The position numbers and the translations under genes were made by a program. DNA of 64,000 nt from contig JAVBLI010000023.1 in the NCBI GenBank assembly GCA_031553595.1, positions 1 to 64,000 of the forward strand, read 5' to 3'. Source of the DNA: RGIG3701 sp031553595. Lineage in GTDB: Bacteria; Planctomycetota; Planctomycetia; Pirellulales; Thermoguttaceae. Shown piece after piece: positions 53,201 through 60,613 of this stretch (the first letter of the stretch is position 1; every line of letters starts with the position of its first letter). The notes beneath the pieces are model-generated. The model had not been told where the DNA came from, ran no database searches, and saw only the letters and a list, made by a program, of their open reading frames with translations.

Positions 53201-54288
53201 GGACGCTCACCAACCACGACCGTCCCGACTGCGAAACGCGCATCACGTTCCTGCACGACGCCCCGGCCGAGCTGCTGGAAGTGTGTACCGGCAAACGCTG
53301 GCCACTCACCCGTCAGGACGAGGGCACGTACACCACCGACACCATCTCCATGGCCCGCAACGAAACCCGCATTTTCACCGCCCCGCGTGCCGAAATCGCC
53401 GATTCCCAACTCGCGTGGCTGGAGCATCAGCGTGCGTGGTGGCAGGGTGCGTGGAAACCGGATGCCGACACCCCGCTGCTCGGCCAGCCCGCGCAGCCGA
53501 ACACGTGCCCGTTCAACGACGACTGGGCCTTCCTCCCGCTGGCCGACGATCAACAGCCGGAAGCGTGCACCGCCGTGAATTTCAACGATTCCGCCTGGCA
53601 GCGCGGCAAGCTGGAGTCCTGGACCGTGCCGGAAGACTCCCCGTCCAAGCGCCGCGTCTTCCGCCGAACCGTCCGCGTGCCCGATGCCTGGCGCGACGGC
53701 GACGTGACTCTGTATTATCAAGGCCAGTACGACAACCCGTACCTCATCGGCGGCCGTGGCCGATTCTGGCTCGACGGCGAAGAAATTCAGCGTCCCTACC
53801 GCGGCATTCCACTCACCGGCGCGAAACCGGGACAGACTTACCAGGTCACCATTTACTGCGAAGGCACCGGCGATGTCTGCGGCCCATCCGGCAACATCTG
53901 GCTCTGGCGCACCGCCATCCCGGCGAAAACGTTTTCACTCGCCGGCGACTGGAGCACCTCCACCGACGCCCTGCGATGGTCCGCCGACACCACGGCGCTA
54001 CCCGGCCCGTGGCCCGAAAAAGCCCGCTTCGCGCGACGCACGTTCACCATGCCGGCCTTCCAAAACAGCACGCAGGTTTACATCCGCTACACCGCCGCGC
54101 GGCCCGGTCTGACCGGCGTGATCATCAACGGCCGTTACCTCCGCCGCCACCATCACGACCTCTCCGAAACCACACACCTCAACATCACCCCCTGGCTCCG
54201 CCCCGGCCAACCCAACGAAATCGAAATCGTCGGCCGCGAGGAGCACGACCAGCAAATCACCGAAATCCGCCTGGATTTTTACGAGTGA
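50257..54288 (+). CDS. Very large secreted GH42-like glycoside hydrolase with inserted GH2-type binding domains
   Basis: 1343 residues, about twice the normal GH42 length. Signal peptide at 1-22. The barrel start resembles beta-galactosidases of GH42: IYLEYGPVADASFRDYLRRE with probable acid/base Glu345, then a WDDVRVPE end. A GH2-like sugar-binding jelly roll (about 440-590, WLNGTMVGQQEI) seems inserted, after which barrel-like sequence resumes (about 600-730). A class-I-amidotransferase-like domain follows (about 780-900, IDTNCSILTGKQVADIERWV), as in GH42 trimerisation domains. Two more jelly rolls close the protein (about 1075-1340). The nucleophile cannot be placed with confidence. Probably attacks a branched or substituted galactoside. 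Confidence 0.7.
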   Translation: MPRLTLCLAFLFLTVFTLSAEAIAPDGWKITSKTTLPETAIRAFGAQSAFYTQYETPDARPASVLCITAESPEKAKLLHAKYLHDLNLCGLYLQNAAAKKILPGMQKKLPDPQVLYYDFPGQGCLTAAYTVRQIFLFTAANADDLKTLFATQAAVFPVQIDWHFAPETEVPLYIRARNDNPFRFYYWFNQFPEGVRPENYRFLPEFDWAKQMGTGFSDWCNVATNDNAEGLTMLPSIQWAIRAAGRRDLPVIVDTSLTDNQSANMNRFAAETMMGNPDFVGAFYCVADTSHAGIRPLSWGSQAGKSQILATLQQIVRETRHVENVVEYLEPHGELRHANSDIYLEYGPVADASFRDYLRREYNGDLSAVSRRWHDDPAALRSWDDVRVPEIASFAGWNADALDLKGDWRVQQEPPRGEPPVPEEPQSDDQVRHRNHMAKEAWERGVRAPAEWFSESFDDSAWPAIPAPGHDRIMFVHNRRPAVFRRDVTVPEDWRRKHDRVWIYVWDLNRASGHPEQVWLNGTMVGQQEIQHPRNNVMVFEVTDQLRAGKNTVAVRTAEGFLAYKVYLSPHAPQSYPLLAPTENRRWVDFAGWWRWSRIDAVRRGMEMIREEEPDKGIVCMSPYSYFAGIRELCATYGGHFHDTGGMSGTLGFSLPALMRSAGLACTLEPGGPANDPPELRRFTSLWAIEGLNSIHYFIHIGSVFWHPEIRGLFERLHTQTQFMGRHHIPKGQIASLMDDRVGNLTDFPLMGNENVFIRHDPGRWAVSGYFLQEYHWDNVTLYDFEAAEQKRLADYRVIIDTNCSILTGKQVADIERWVRDGGVFVTHVQTGRHLPDVADAWPISKLTGYRVTHIDPHDTDGKAQWRKLRFTADQPVFREADWPEHQKHANGLSLEKVAPECTDLLYWEDGTVAAGMRPLGKGYVIHLGAKFCDHVIWWGNEGFKTAFMQILQWHNMPQLPARAERVLLQHSVTNDFLHDVWTLTNHDRPDCETRITFLHDAPAELLEVCTGKRWPLTRQDEGTYTTDTISMARNETRIFTAPRAEIADSQLAWLEHQRAWWQGAWKPDADTPLLGQPAQPNTCPFNDDWAFLPLADDQQPEACTAVNFNDSAWQRGKLESWTVPEDSPSKRRVFRRTVRVPDAWRDGDVTLYYQGQYDNPYLIGGRGRFWLDGEEIQRPYRGIPLTGAKPGQTYQVTIYCEGTGDVCGPSGNIWLWRTAIPAKTFSLAGDWSTSTDALRWSADTTALPGPWPEKARFARRTFTMPAFQNSTQVYIRYTAARPGLTGVIINGRYLRRHHHDLSETTHLNITPWLRPGQPNEIEIVGREEHDQQITEIRLDFYE

Positions 54289-54316
54289 ATACAATACTAG
54301 CCCCAAGGAGCCTCCC

Positions 54317-55465
54317 ATGCCCCAAGACCTCTGGTCGCTGACCGACGACGAAACCTTTACATTCGCGGAGCCGCTGGCCGCGGCGAAGTCCGAGACCATG
54401 TACCCCGTGGAAATCACCCGGCGGCGTTTACGCGGCGGCGTCTCCGACGGTGTGGACGTGGTGGACGTGGACAACGGCCGCACCCGCATCACGCTGCTGC
54501 CCACGCGCGGCATGGGAATCCAGTGCGTCACCTCCGGCGACGTCCACCTGAAATGGGATTCGCCCACCGCCGGCCCCGTGCATCCCGCCTACGTTCCCGT
54601 CACCGACCCCGGCGGACTCGGCTGGCTGGAGGGCTTCACCGAGTGGCTCGTTCGCTGCGGCCTGGAGAGCAACGGCTCCCCCGAATGGGACACCGAAGGC
54701 CGGCTCCGTTACCCCCTGCACGGCCGAATCGCCAACCTCCCGTCCCACTTCCTGTCCCTCTGCGTGGACCGCGAAACGGGTGAAATTTCCCTCACCGGCC
54801 GCGTCCACGAAACGAAGCTGTTCTTCAAGAAACTCGAGTTGACCACCACACTCACCACGCAGGTCGGCTCCAGCGAATTCACCGTCCGCGACACCGTCAC
54901 CAACCATTCCGCCACGCCCGCCGAGTTCCAACTGCTGTACCACATCAACACCGGCATGCCGTTCGCGTCTCCCGGCGGCACGGTCACGGTGCCCTTCCAC
55001 ACGATGGCCCCGCGGACGCCCGCCTCCACCGCGAACCTCCCCACGTGGGACACGCTTTGCCCGGAATCGCCCGGCAGCGAGGAAGTGGTCTTCTTTTTCG
55101 AACCCGCGACCGACGCCGACGGCCTCTGCCACGCGATGCTGGCCACCGCCGACAAAACCCGCGGCCTGCTGCTTTCCTTCCGCCCCGACGAGCTGCCGTA
55201 TTTCTCGTTCTGGAAGTGCCGCATGGCCCACGCCGACGGATACGTCTGCGGAATCGAGCCGGCCACCAACCTCCCGAACAACCGCAGTTTCGAAAAATCT
55301 CACGGTCGCGTCATGCCCCTGGCTCCTGGCGCATCGCGCACGCACACGCTGCGTTTCCGCATCCTGCACACCGCGGCGGAAGTGGCCGAGACGCATCACC
55401 TCATCCGCACCATCCCCGCCTCGCGCACCATCCTCCACGCCCCGCGTGAAGAATGGACGCCTTGA
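54317..55465 (+). CDS. DUF4432 aldose-1-epimerase-like protein
   Basis: 382 residues, cytoplasmic (no signal). Galactose-mutarotase-like beta-sandwich: ITLLPTRGMGIQCVTSGDVH at the start, GGLGWLEGFTEWLVRCGLES, LHGRIANLPSHF, VTNHSATPAEFQLLYHINTG and GIEPATNLPNNRSFEKSHGR. This matches DUF4432, known from several sugar-use clusters. It may equilibrate anomers of the sugar freed by the preceding hydrolase, from which it is 28 nt away, so the two are probably one operon. CAAGGAG lies before the ATG. Confidence 0.88.
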   Translation: MPQDLWSLTDDETFTFAEPLAAAKSETMYPVEITRRRLRGGVSDGVDVVDVDNGRTRITLLPTRGMGIQCVTSGDVHLKWDSPTAGPVHPAYVPVTDPGGLGWLEGFTEWLVRCGLESNGSPEWDTEGRLRYPLHGRIANLPSHFLSLCVDRETGEISLTGRVHETKLFFKKLELTTTLTTQVGSSEFTVRDTVTNHSATPAEFQLLYHINTGMPFASPGGTVTVPFHTMAPRTPASTANLPTWDTLCPESPGSEEVVFFFEPATDADGLCHAMLATADKTRGLLLSFRPDELPYFSFWKCRMAHADGYVCGIEPATNLPNNRSFEKSHGRVMPLAPGASRTHTLRFRILHTAAEVAETHHLIRTIPASRTILHAPREEWTP

Positions 55466-55480
55466 TCGCGACCGCGCATA

Positions 55481-55601
55481 AAAAACAGCAGCCGGGAATG
55501 AAGCGGAATGCAATGACTCGCAATGACCGGATAGAAGTGGGAAAACGCTCGACGGTGCTTATCCGGTCATTCCGCTACGCTCCATTCCCGGCTGCTGTTT
55601 T
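55481..55601. repeat. Family 1 palindromic repeat, copy 10 (subfamily A)
   Basis: Arms AAAAACAGCAGCCGGGAATG and CATTCCCGGCTGCTGTTTT, inner AATGACCGGATA and TATCCGGTCATT. It lies between convergent genes. Confidence 0.93.
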
Positions 55602-55606
55602 CGCGA

Positions 55607-56744
55607 TTACTGCTCCTCTCTGATTTTCTCCAAAAACGCCTCCGCGCAGCCATACGCTGCCGAATCTTCCGGCGCCGCCGCCATGCGCGCCTTCATCAGC
55701 GCAACCAGCGCCGCGCGGTGTTTCTGCTGATGCTCCACCAGTAAATCATTCTGCGAGGGATACCACCACACGTCTTCCGGCAAATCAAGATACGCCTGGG
55801 CATAACGCAAACACTCCGCCTCGGTGAGGTCGTCGCACGTCAGTGCTGTGCGGAGCATCTCCGAAATCGCCGCCTGACGCTCGCTTTCAAGTGCCTCCGG
55901 CTCTTCCTCATACCACCGCTGCGGGTCTGCGGGAGTGCCCAGCATACGCAGAAAAGGTTCGTTGAACGTCTCATTGTCTATCATCTCCGGGTGACGGATA
56001 AGCAGGTCGATGATGGGCAGAAACGCCCGGCTTGCACTCAAATTCCACCAGTCGGTGATCCGCATGATCGGCTTGCCGGTGTTCGTAATCTCGTGCCTCA
56101 CCAGCATCGTTTTCAGCAGCAGGAGCAGCCCGCGGTGATCGTCCGGCTTGATTTTCAGCAGTGTCTGTCCCGTTATCGAATCGTAGGTATACCAGCGTTT
56201 TAGCTGCTCCCGCATTGGCACGTAATTTTCCTCTTTCTCGGGACCCCAGAGGCCGTATTTCGAGAGGCCGGTCATCGCCCATGCTACGGCAAGCTCAATG
56301 CGCAGAGGCCGGCAAATACGCCACCCGCTTCGCCGTTGCCAGGCATTTGATCGCCGCTGTGCGTTTGTACCCATCCGTCGCTTTGGCCGTCGCCGCGAAA
56401 AATCGGTAATCCTCTTCGCTGAACGGCAGCAGATTGCGGTTGAGCTCGGTAAATTCCCATATCGGGAGATATACACCGGGATCAGGCGAATCGTCGTCAG
56501 CGTCCGGCGCGACCAGCCACGCCCGCCGCAGCACCGCCATAAGCGCCTCGGGAGAATCAGCGGCGGCGATAATCGCTTTCGCACGTTCTCCACATACCAC
56601 CGTCCACGAGCGATTCGTAAAACCCACATCCATCCGGCACGTGATTTTATCGACCAAATCCCGAATTTCGTCTCCACGCGATGGCGATACAAGAAAGGCG
56701 GCCCAAAGCATAAACAGCAACGTAACAAGATTTTTTCGCCGCAT
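55607..56744 (-). pseudogene. Broken duplicate of the upstream unknown gene (internal deletion with frameshift)
   Basis: A frame from 56744 encodes a signal peptide and about 145 residues ending LPASAH, then stops at 56295. The rest is in another frame, from about 56300 to 55607. Both parts align with the gene just upstream: DSPEALMAVLRRAW with DSPEAFMAELRDAM, LPFSEEDYRFFAATAK with LPFTEKDYQYFIACSK, and VRHEITNTGKPIMRITDWWN with VKYEITNTGEPLKRVDNLWC. About 185 residues of the partner are missing at the junction (near 56290-56310). So it is most likely a tandem copy that lost about 550 bp and its frame. The two halves could still be made separately. Confidence 0.8.
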
Positions 56745-56792
56745 GATATCTCTCCATTTAAAACACTGCCACCGGAATAACAGACCGGCTTT

Positions 56793-58415
56793 TCACGGCT
56801 GTGACGCCGCTTCCGCCTCCTCTAAATACACTTCCGCGCGGCAGTACGCTGCCGAATCTTCCGGCGCCGCCGCCATGCGTGATTTCATCAGCGCGTCCAA
56901 TGCCACGCGATGTTTCTGCTGATGCTCCACCAGCGCACAGACCGGATCGTCGAGGGAATACATCTCCGCATTTTGGGGCAAATCCAAATACTGCTTGGCA
57001 TACCGCAGACACTCGGCTTCGGTCAGATCACCCTCCAGTGCGATGAACAGCACATCCAGAAGACCGCCGAGTCGGGCTGCGTTTATCCGCTCTTCATCAG
57101 TCATTCCGGATTTGTCGTCTTCGACCGGCGGGTCACCCGGCATGCGGAGAAACCGCTCATTATTTTCCTCTTTGGCAATCATCTCCGGATGACGCAACAG
57201 CAGGTCGATGATCGGCAAAAACACCCGGCTATCGTTTAAACACCACAGATTGTCCACCCGTTTCAGCGGCTCGCCGGTGTTCGTGATCTCATACTTCACC
57301 AGCATCGTTTGCATCAGCAAAAACTGGCCACGACGGTCATTCGGATCGATTTTCAGCAGCGCTCCCCCCACCGCCGGATTCGTATTGAACCAACAATGTA
57401 TTTTTTCTCGCGGCGTATGTCCGGAGATTTTTTCCGCGTCGTAAGTTTCATACTTCGTCCCACCGGCTAACGCCTTGGCCACACTCGCTTCCGTCTCAGG
57501 GGAGTAGCCCATCGGTTTTTCATTGGCATCTTTACCGGCCTCCTTGCCCTGCGTCTGCTGGTATGTTATCGTGTAGATGAAATTTTCGTGATCTGAAAAT
57601 TTCCGTGTCGGTCGCAGCCCGGCGTCGTCCATCAGCTTCCAGAAACCATCCGGCGTCAATTCCGGATCCCCGATTTTCTCCAGAAACGCGGCGAATTTCG
57701 TTTCATCATAAATGTCTGAAAAATACGTTTTGTCAACCAGATTTTCAATAATCGCGTCATACGCCCGTGCCGCCCGCGGGCCGATATTCTGAACTGCCTT
57801 CATGGCATAATAGGCGATGAACCAGTCGCCGTCATTATATATTCTGCCATCGCATTTTTCCAAATACGCATCCTCACGCAGGTCGCTCAGACGCTGAATC
57901 ACCCGGTCGATATCCGGTTCCGGCAAGGCGTCGCCGTATTCCCCTAATTTCTTCAAGGCGGATATCACTTCCCTGGTATGCTCCGAATCCAACCACTGGC
58001 GAAGCACTGGCAGGATTTCCTCGCGTTTCGCCGCCGCGAGACACTCAATTGACGTATTGCGCTCATAATATACTTTCTCCATTTTCGAGCACGCAATGAA
58101 ATACTGATAATCCTTCTCGGTAAACGGTAGCCGCCGGCACTGGTACCGAGCGAACTCCCACGCGGCACGATGAAGCACCGGATTGGTTTCGGGGCACGCA
58201 CGCATGGCATCCCGCAACTCCGCCATGAACGCTTCCGGTGAATCGTAATCGGCCATCGCCCTGGCCAACGAATTCGCATCGGGGTACACCACCGGCCACT
58301 GAGGGTTCATCTCGTAATGCGAAATTTTATGAATGAAATCGTCGCCGCGCAACACATGCGAAGAAAAAACGCTCAGCAGGAAAACGAATAGCACTGCAAT
58401 CAGGTTTATGCGCAT
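56793..58415 (-). CDS. Exported helical protein of unknown function (intact copy)
   Basis: 540 residues with signal peptide MRINLIAVLFVFLLSVFSSH (cleavage near LRGDD). The sequence is mostly helical with short repeats of similar style (AMADYDSPEAFMAELRDAM, EVISALKKLGEYGDAL, SRVFLPIIDLLLRHPEMI), suggesting a HEAT-like solenoid, but I could not name a family. It is the intact partner of the broken copy downstream (48 nt apart). AGGTGAGA lies before the ATG. No function can be given. Confidence 0.65.
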   Translation of the reverse strand: MRINLIAVLFVFLLSVFSSHVLRGDDFIHKISHYEMNPQWPVVYPDANSLARAMADYDSPEAFMAELRDAMRACPETNPVLHRAAWEFARYQCRRLPFTEKDYQYFIACSKMEKVYYERNTSIECLAAAKREEILPVLRQWLDSEHTREVISALKKLGEYGDALPEPDIDRVIQRLSDLREDAYLEKCDGRIYNDGDWFIAYYAMKAVQNIGPRAARAYDAIIENLVDKTYFSDIYDETKFAAFLEKIGDPELTPDGFWKLMDDAGLRPTRKFSDHENFIYTITYQQTQGKEAGKDANEKPMGYSPETEASVAKALAGGTKYETYDAEKISGHTPREKIHCWFNTNPAVGGALLKIDPNDRRGQFLLMQTMLVKYEITNTGEPLKRVDNLWCLNDSRVFLPIIDLLLRHPEMIAKEENNERFLRMPGDPPVEDDKSGMTDEERINAARLGGLLDVLFIALEGDLTEAECLRYAKQYLDLPQNAEMYSLDDPVCALVEHQQKHRVALDALMKSRMAAAPEDSAAYCRAEVYLEEAEAASQP

Positions 58416-58501
58416 ATCTCACCTCACAAAAAAAGAAGAATACGAGCGAGCGGGGACATTCGTTCACCCGCTCACCCGTCAGGTTAGAAACGCGCTGCCG
58501 C

Positions 58502-59668
58502 TCAGCCGCCGTCGAAGGCTTTTTGATAGACGCCCTGGACGAGTTCGGTCGTGCAGTCGCGGGGGTTCATCGAGGCGCAGACGTCCTGCATGGCGGATTG
58601 GGCCAGGGCCGGGAGGTCTTCGGGTTTAACGCCGACGGCCGCGAGACTGGTGGGGATGCCGACATCGGCCGCGAGTTTTTTCACGGCGTCGATCGCGGCT
58701 TTCGCTGCTGCGGCGTCATCCATGTCATCCAGCCCGGCCACGCCCATCGCGCGGGCGACGTCCCGGAATTTGTGGGCCGCGGCGCTGTCGGCGGCGTTAA
58801 ATTCCATCACCCGCGGCAGGAGAATCGCATTCGCCACACCGTGCGGAGTGTCGTAAAAGGCACTCAGCGGGTGGGCCATGGCGTGGACCAGGCCCAGGCC
58901 GACATTCGAGAACGCCATGCCCGCGATATACTGCGCCAGGGCCATGTTTTTCTGCGACTCCGGGCAGCCCTTCATCGCCCCACGTAACGAGCCGCTGATG
59001 AACCGGATCGCCTCGAGGCACAGGAAGTCGGACATCACCCACGCGCCTTTGGTGACATACGCCTCGATGGCGTGCGTCAGCGCATCCATCCCCGTGGCCG
59101 CCCGCAGCCCCTGCGGCATGGACGCCATCATATCGGGGTCGATGATTGCGACGATCGGGATGCAGTGGGCGTCGACACTGATGAATTTCCGCCGCCGGGC
59201 CTCGTCGGTGATGACGTAATACGTCGTGGTCTCGGACGCGGTGCCCGCTGTGGTCGGCACGGCAATCAGCGGCACGCACGCGTTGGGCGTCACGACCGCG
59301 CCCTCGAGGGACACGACGTCGGCGAACTGCGGGTTGGTGGCGATGATGGCCACCGCCTTGGCCGCATCCATCGGGGAGCCGCCGCCGATCGTGAGAATGT
59401 AATCGGCACCGGACGTGCTGAAAACCTCCATGCCTCGCTTCACACACATCACCGACGGGTTCGGCATCACGCCGTCGAAGATCGCGTAGGGCATGCCGTT
59501 TGCGTCGAGCATGTCCGTTACTTTCTTCACCACGCCGTGCTCCACCAGCGGCTTGTCCGTTACAATCAGGGCCTTCTTCAAACCCCGCGATTTCACTTCC
59601 GGCACGATCTGTTGAATCGCGCCCGGGCCGTGATAACTCGTTTCATTCAAAACCAATCGATAAGCCAT
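58502..59668 (-). CDS. Iron-dependent alcohol dehydrogenase, FucO-like (copy 1)
   Basis: 388 residues from ATG 59668, with AAAGGA upstream. Group III iron-containing dehydrogenase close to lactaldehyde reductase: starts MAYRLVLNETSYHGPGA, NAD site TIGGGSPMDAAKA and VPTTAGTASETT, metal ligands in ATGMDALTHAIEAY and HAMAHPLSAFYDTPHG. Reduces lactaldehyde to propane-1,2-diol, using NADH, during anaerobic fucose or rhamnose breakdown, or a similar small aldehyde. A second copy lies 946 nt upstream with a zinc-ribbon membrane protein between them. Confidence 0.92.
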   Translation of the reverse strand: MAYRLVLNETSYHGPGAIQQIVPEVKSRGLKKALIVTDKPLVEHGVVKKVTDMLDANGMPYAIFDGVMPNPSVMCVKRGMEVFSTSGADYILTIGGGSPMDAAKAVAIIATNPQFADVVSLEGAVVTPNACVPLIAVPTTAGTASETTTYYVITDEARRRKFISVDAHCIPIVAIIDPDMMASMPQGLRAATGMDALTHAIEAYVTKGAWVMSDFLCLEAIRFISGSLRGAMKGCPESQKNMALAQYIAGMAFSNVGLGLVHAMAHPLSAFYDTPHGVANAILLPRVMEFNAADSAAAHKFRDVARAMGVAGLDDMDDAAAAKAAIDAVKKLAADVGIPTSLAAVGVKPEDLPALAQSAMQDVCASMNPRDCTTELVQGVYQKAFDGG

Positions 59669-59711
59669 GCTACACGTCCTTTCTGTCAAACAAAAAGTTT
59701 TCAAATCATTC

Positions 59712-60374
59712 TCAAACCAAAGTACAATACACGATGCCGCCGAGTATACCGGCGATGACCGCGTTGAGCAAGAAACTCATCAGCGTCAGTAAAACACCTT
59801 TTTTCAGGCCGAGTGTGTTTTTCGCGTCGACGAAAAGGCATTTTCCGAAAACAAAACTATAAACAACCAGGCTCATAACTATCATCAGCAGCGTGTATTT
59901 CCACCGCAATTCACTCAAATCGGCCGGAGTCGCCCCGGGGACGGGGACAAAAATATAGGTGCTGACGACACTCGCGGCCAGGAAAAGAATGGCGGCTGCC
60001 AGGCACACGAGGTTCATCGCGAACCAGCGATTGATCTCCAGGTGAAACACACGGTCGGCGATAAAGCCGAAAATCGCCGCGTAATAATAAACGCAAAGCA
60101 TGACCGCCGGCAAACCGACGACCATCGCCACCTCGGGATTCGGGATCTGGGCATTCGCGATAATCACACACCCCAGGAACCCGGAAAACAGCAACGAACT
60201 GTACGGGTTCTGCAAAAAATAGTCGGTATCGACCGGCGGTTTATATTCCACACGCGGTTTATCGGCCTCGGCAACATCGGGCGGCACACGCAAATTCTCC
60301 AGGCAGCCGCCGCATAATAAATCGCCGGTCGCCGTCGCCTCGCCACACTGAGTGCACTTGTTTTCGTCCGTCAT
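59712..60374 (-). CDS. Zinc-ribbon multi-pass membrane protein, unknown function
   Basis: 220 residues from ATG 60374 (AAGGAG at good spacing; the ORF beyond is repeat-derived). The N-terminus is a zinc ribbon, CTQCGEATATGDLLCGGC (residues 6-23). A linker of about 30 residues is followed by about five membrane helices: SSLLFSGFLGCVIIA, VAMVVGLPAVMLCVYYYA, FAMNLVCLAAAILFLAA, TLLMIVMSLVVYSFVF and LTLMSFLLNAVIAGIL. The layout resembles Yip1/DUF-type membrane proteins with a zinc head. It sits between two FucO-type genes, but nothing ties it to them functionally. Confidence 0.65.
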   Translation of the reverse strand: MTDENKCTQCGEATATGDLLCGGCLENLRVPPDVAEADKPRVEYKPPVDTDYFLQNPYSSLLFSGFLGCVIIANAQIPNPEVAMVVGLPAVMLCVYYYAAIFGFIADRVFHLEINRWFAMNLVCLAAAILFLAASVVSTYIFVPVPGATPADLSELRWKYTLLMIVMSLVVYSFVFGKCLFVDAKNTLGLKKGVLLTLMSFLLNAVIAGILGGIVYCTLV

Positions 60375-60408
60375 GAGATGCTCCTTTAGGGGTAATGCAT
60401 GAGTTGCT

Positions 60409-60518
60409 AAAACAGCAGCCCGAAACGTGAGCGAGGGATAAGAATCGCTAAAAGATTCTCTATTTTCCGGCGCCGTCACGGTTTATCCGGTCGCTTACGC
60501 TCCCGGCTGTTGTTCTTG
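60409..60518. repeat. Family 1 palindromic repeat, copy 11 (degenerate)
   Basis: Arms TAAAACAGCAGCCCGAAACG and CGCTCCCGGCTGTTGTTCTT are still recognisable; the inner part holds GGATAAGAATC and TTATCCGGTCG. An outer AGATGCACTAG (60537-60547) recalls the outer arm of copy 2. Confidence 0.78.
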
Positions 60519-60549
60519 CGAATACTTTCATTTGGTAGATGCACTAGCC

Positions 60550-60581
60550 TCTCTCCCGCAATCTCACGACTGCGGCTCTGC
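60550..60581. repeat. Family 2 remnant
   Basis: TCTCTCCCGCAATCTCACGA followed by CTGCGGCTCTGC is the right end of a family 2 core. The left half is absent. Confidence 0.7.
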
Positions 60582-60613
60582 AAACGATCGCATCCACCTC
60601 TACGGTGCGATAC

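Noticed and set aside
50266..53721. 1151-codon open frame antisense to the GH42-like gene
   Set aside because: Same cause. The + strand frame carries recognisable glycosidase and jelly-roll domains; the antisense frame is low-complexity Gly/Val/Asp/His sequence.
55607..56728. A single intact 373-residue gene
   Set aside because: Its first 120 codons are an out-of-frame reading of the N-terminal part; the homologous signal peptide is in the other frame starting at 56744.
151..60518. Family 1 elements as a CRISPR or as tRNA genes
   Set aside because: Copies are kilobases apart, palindromic throughout and lack cloverleaf features.
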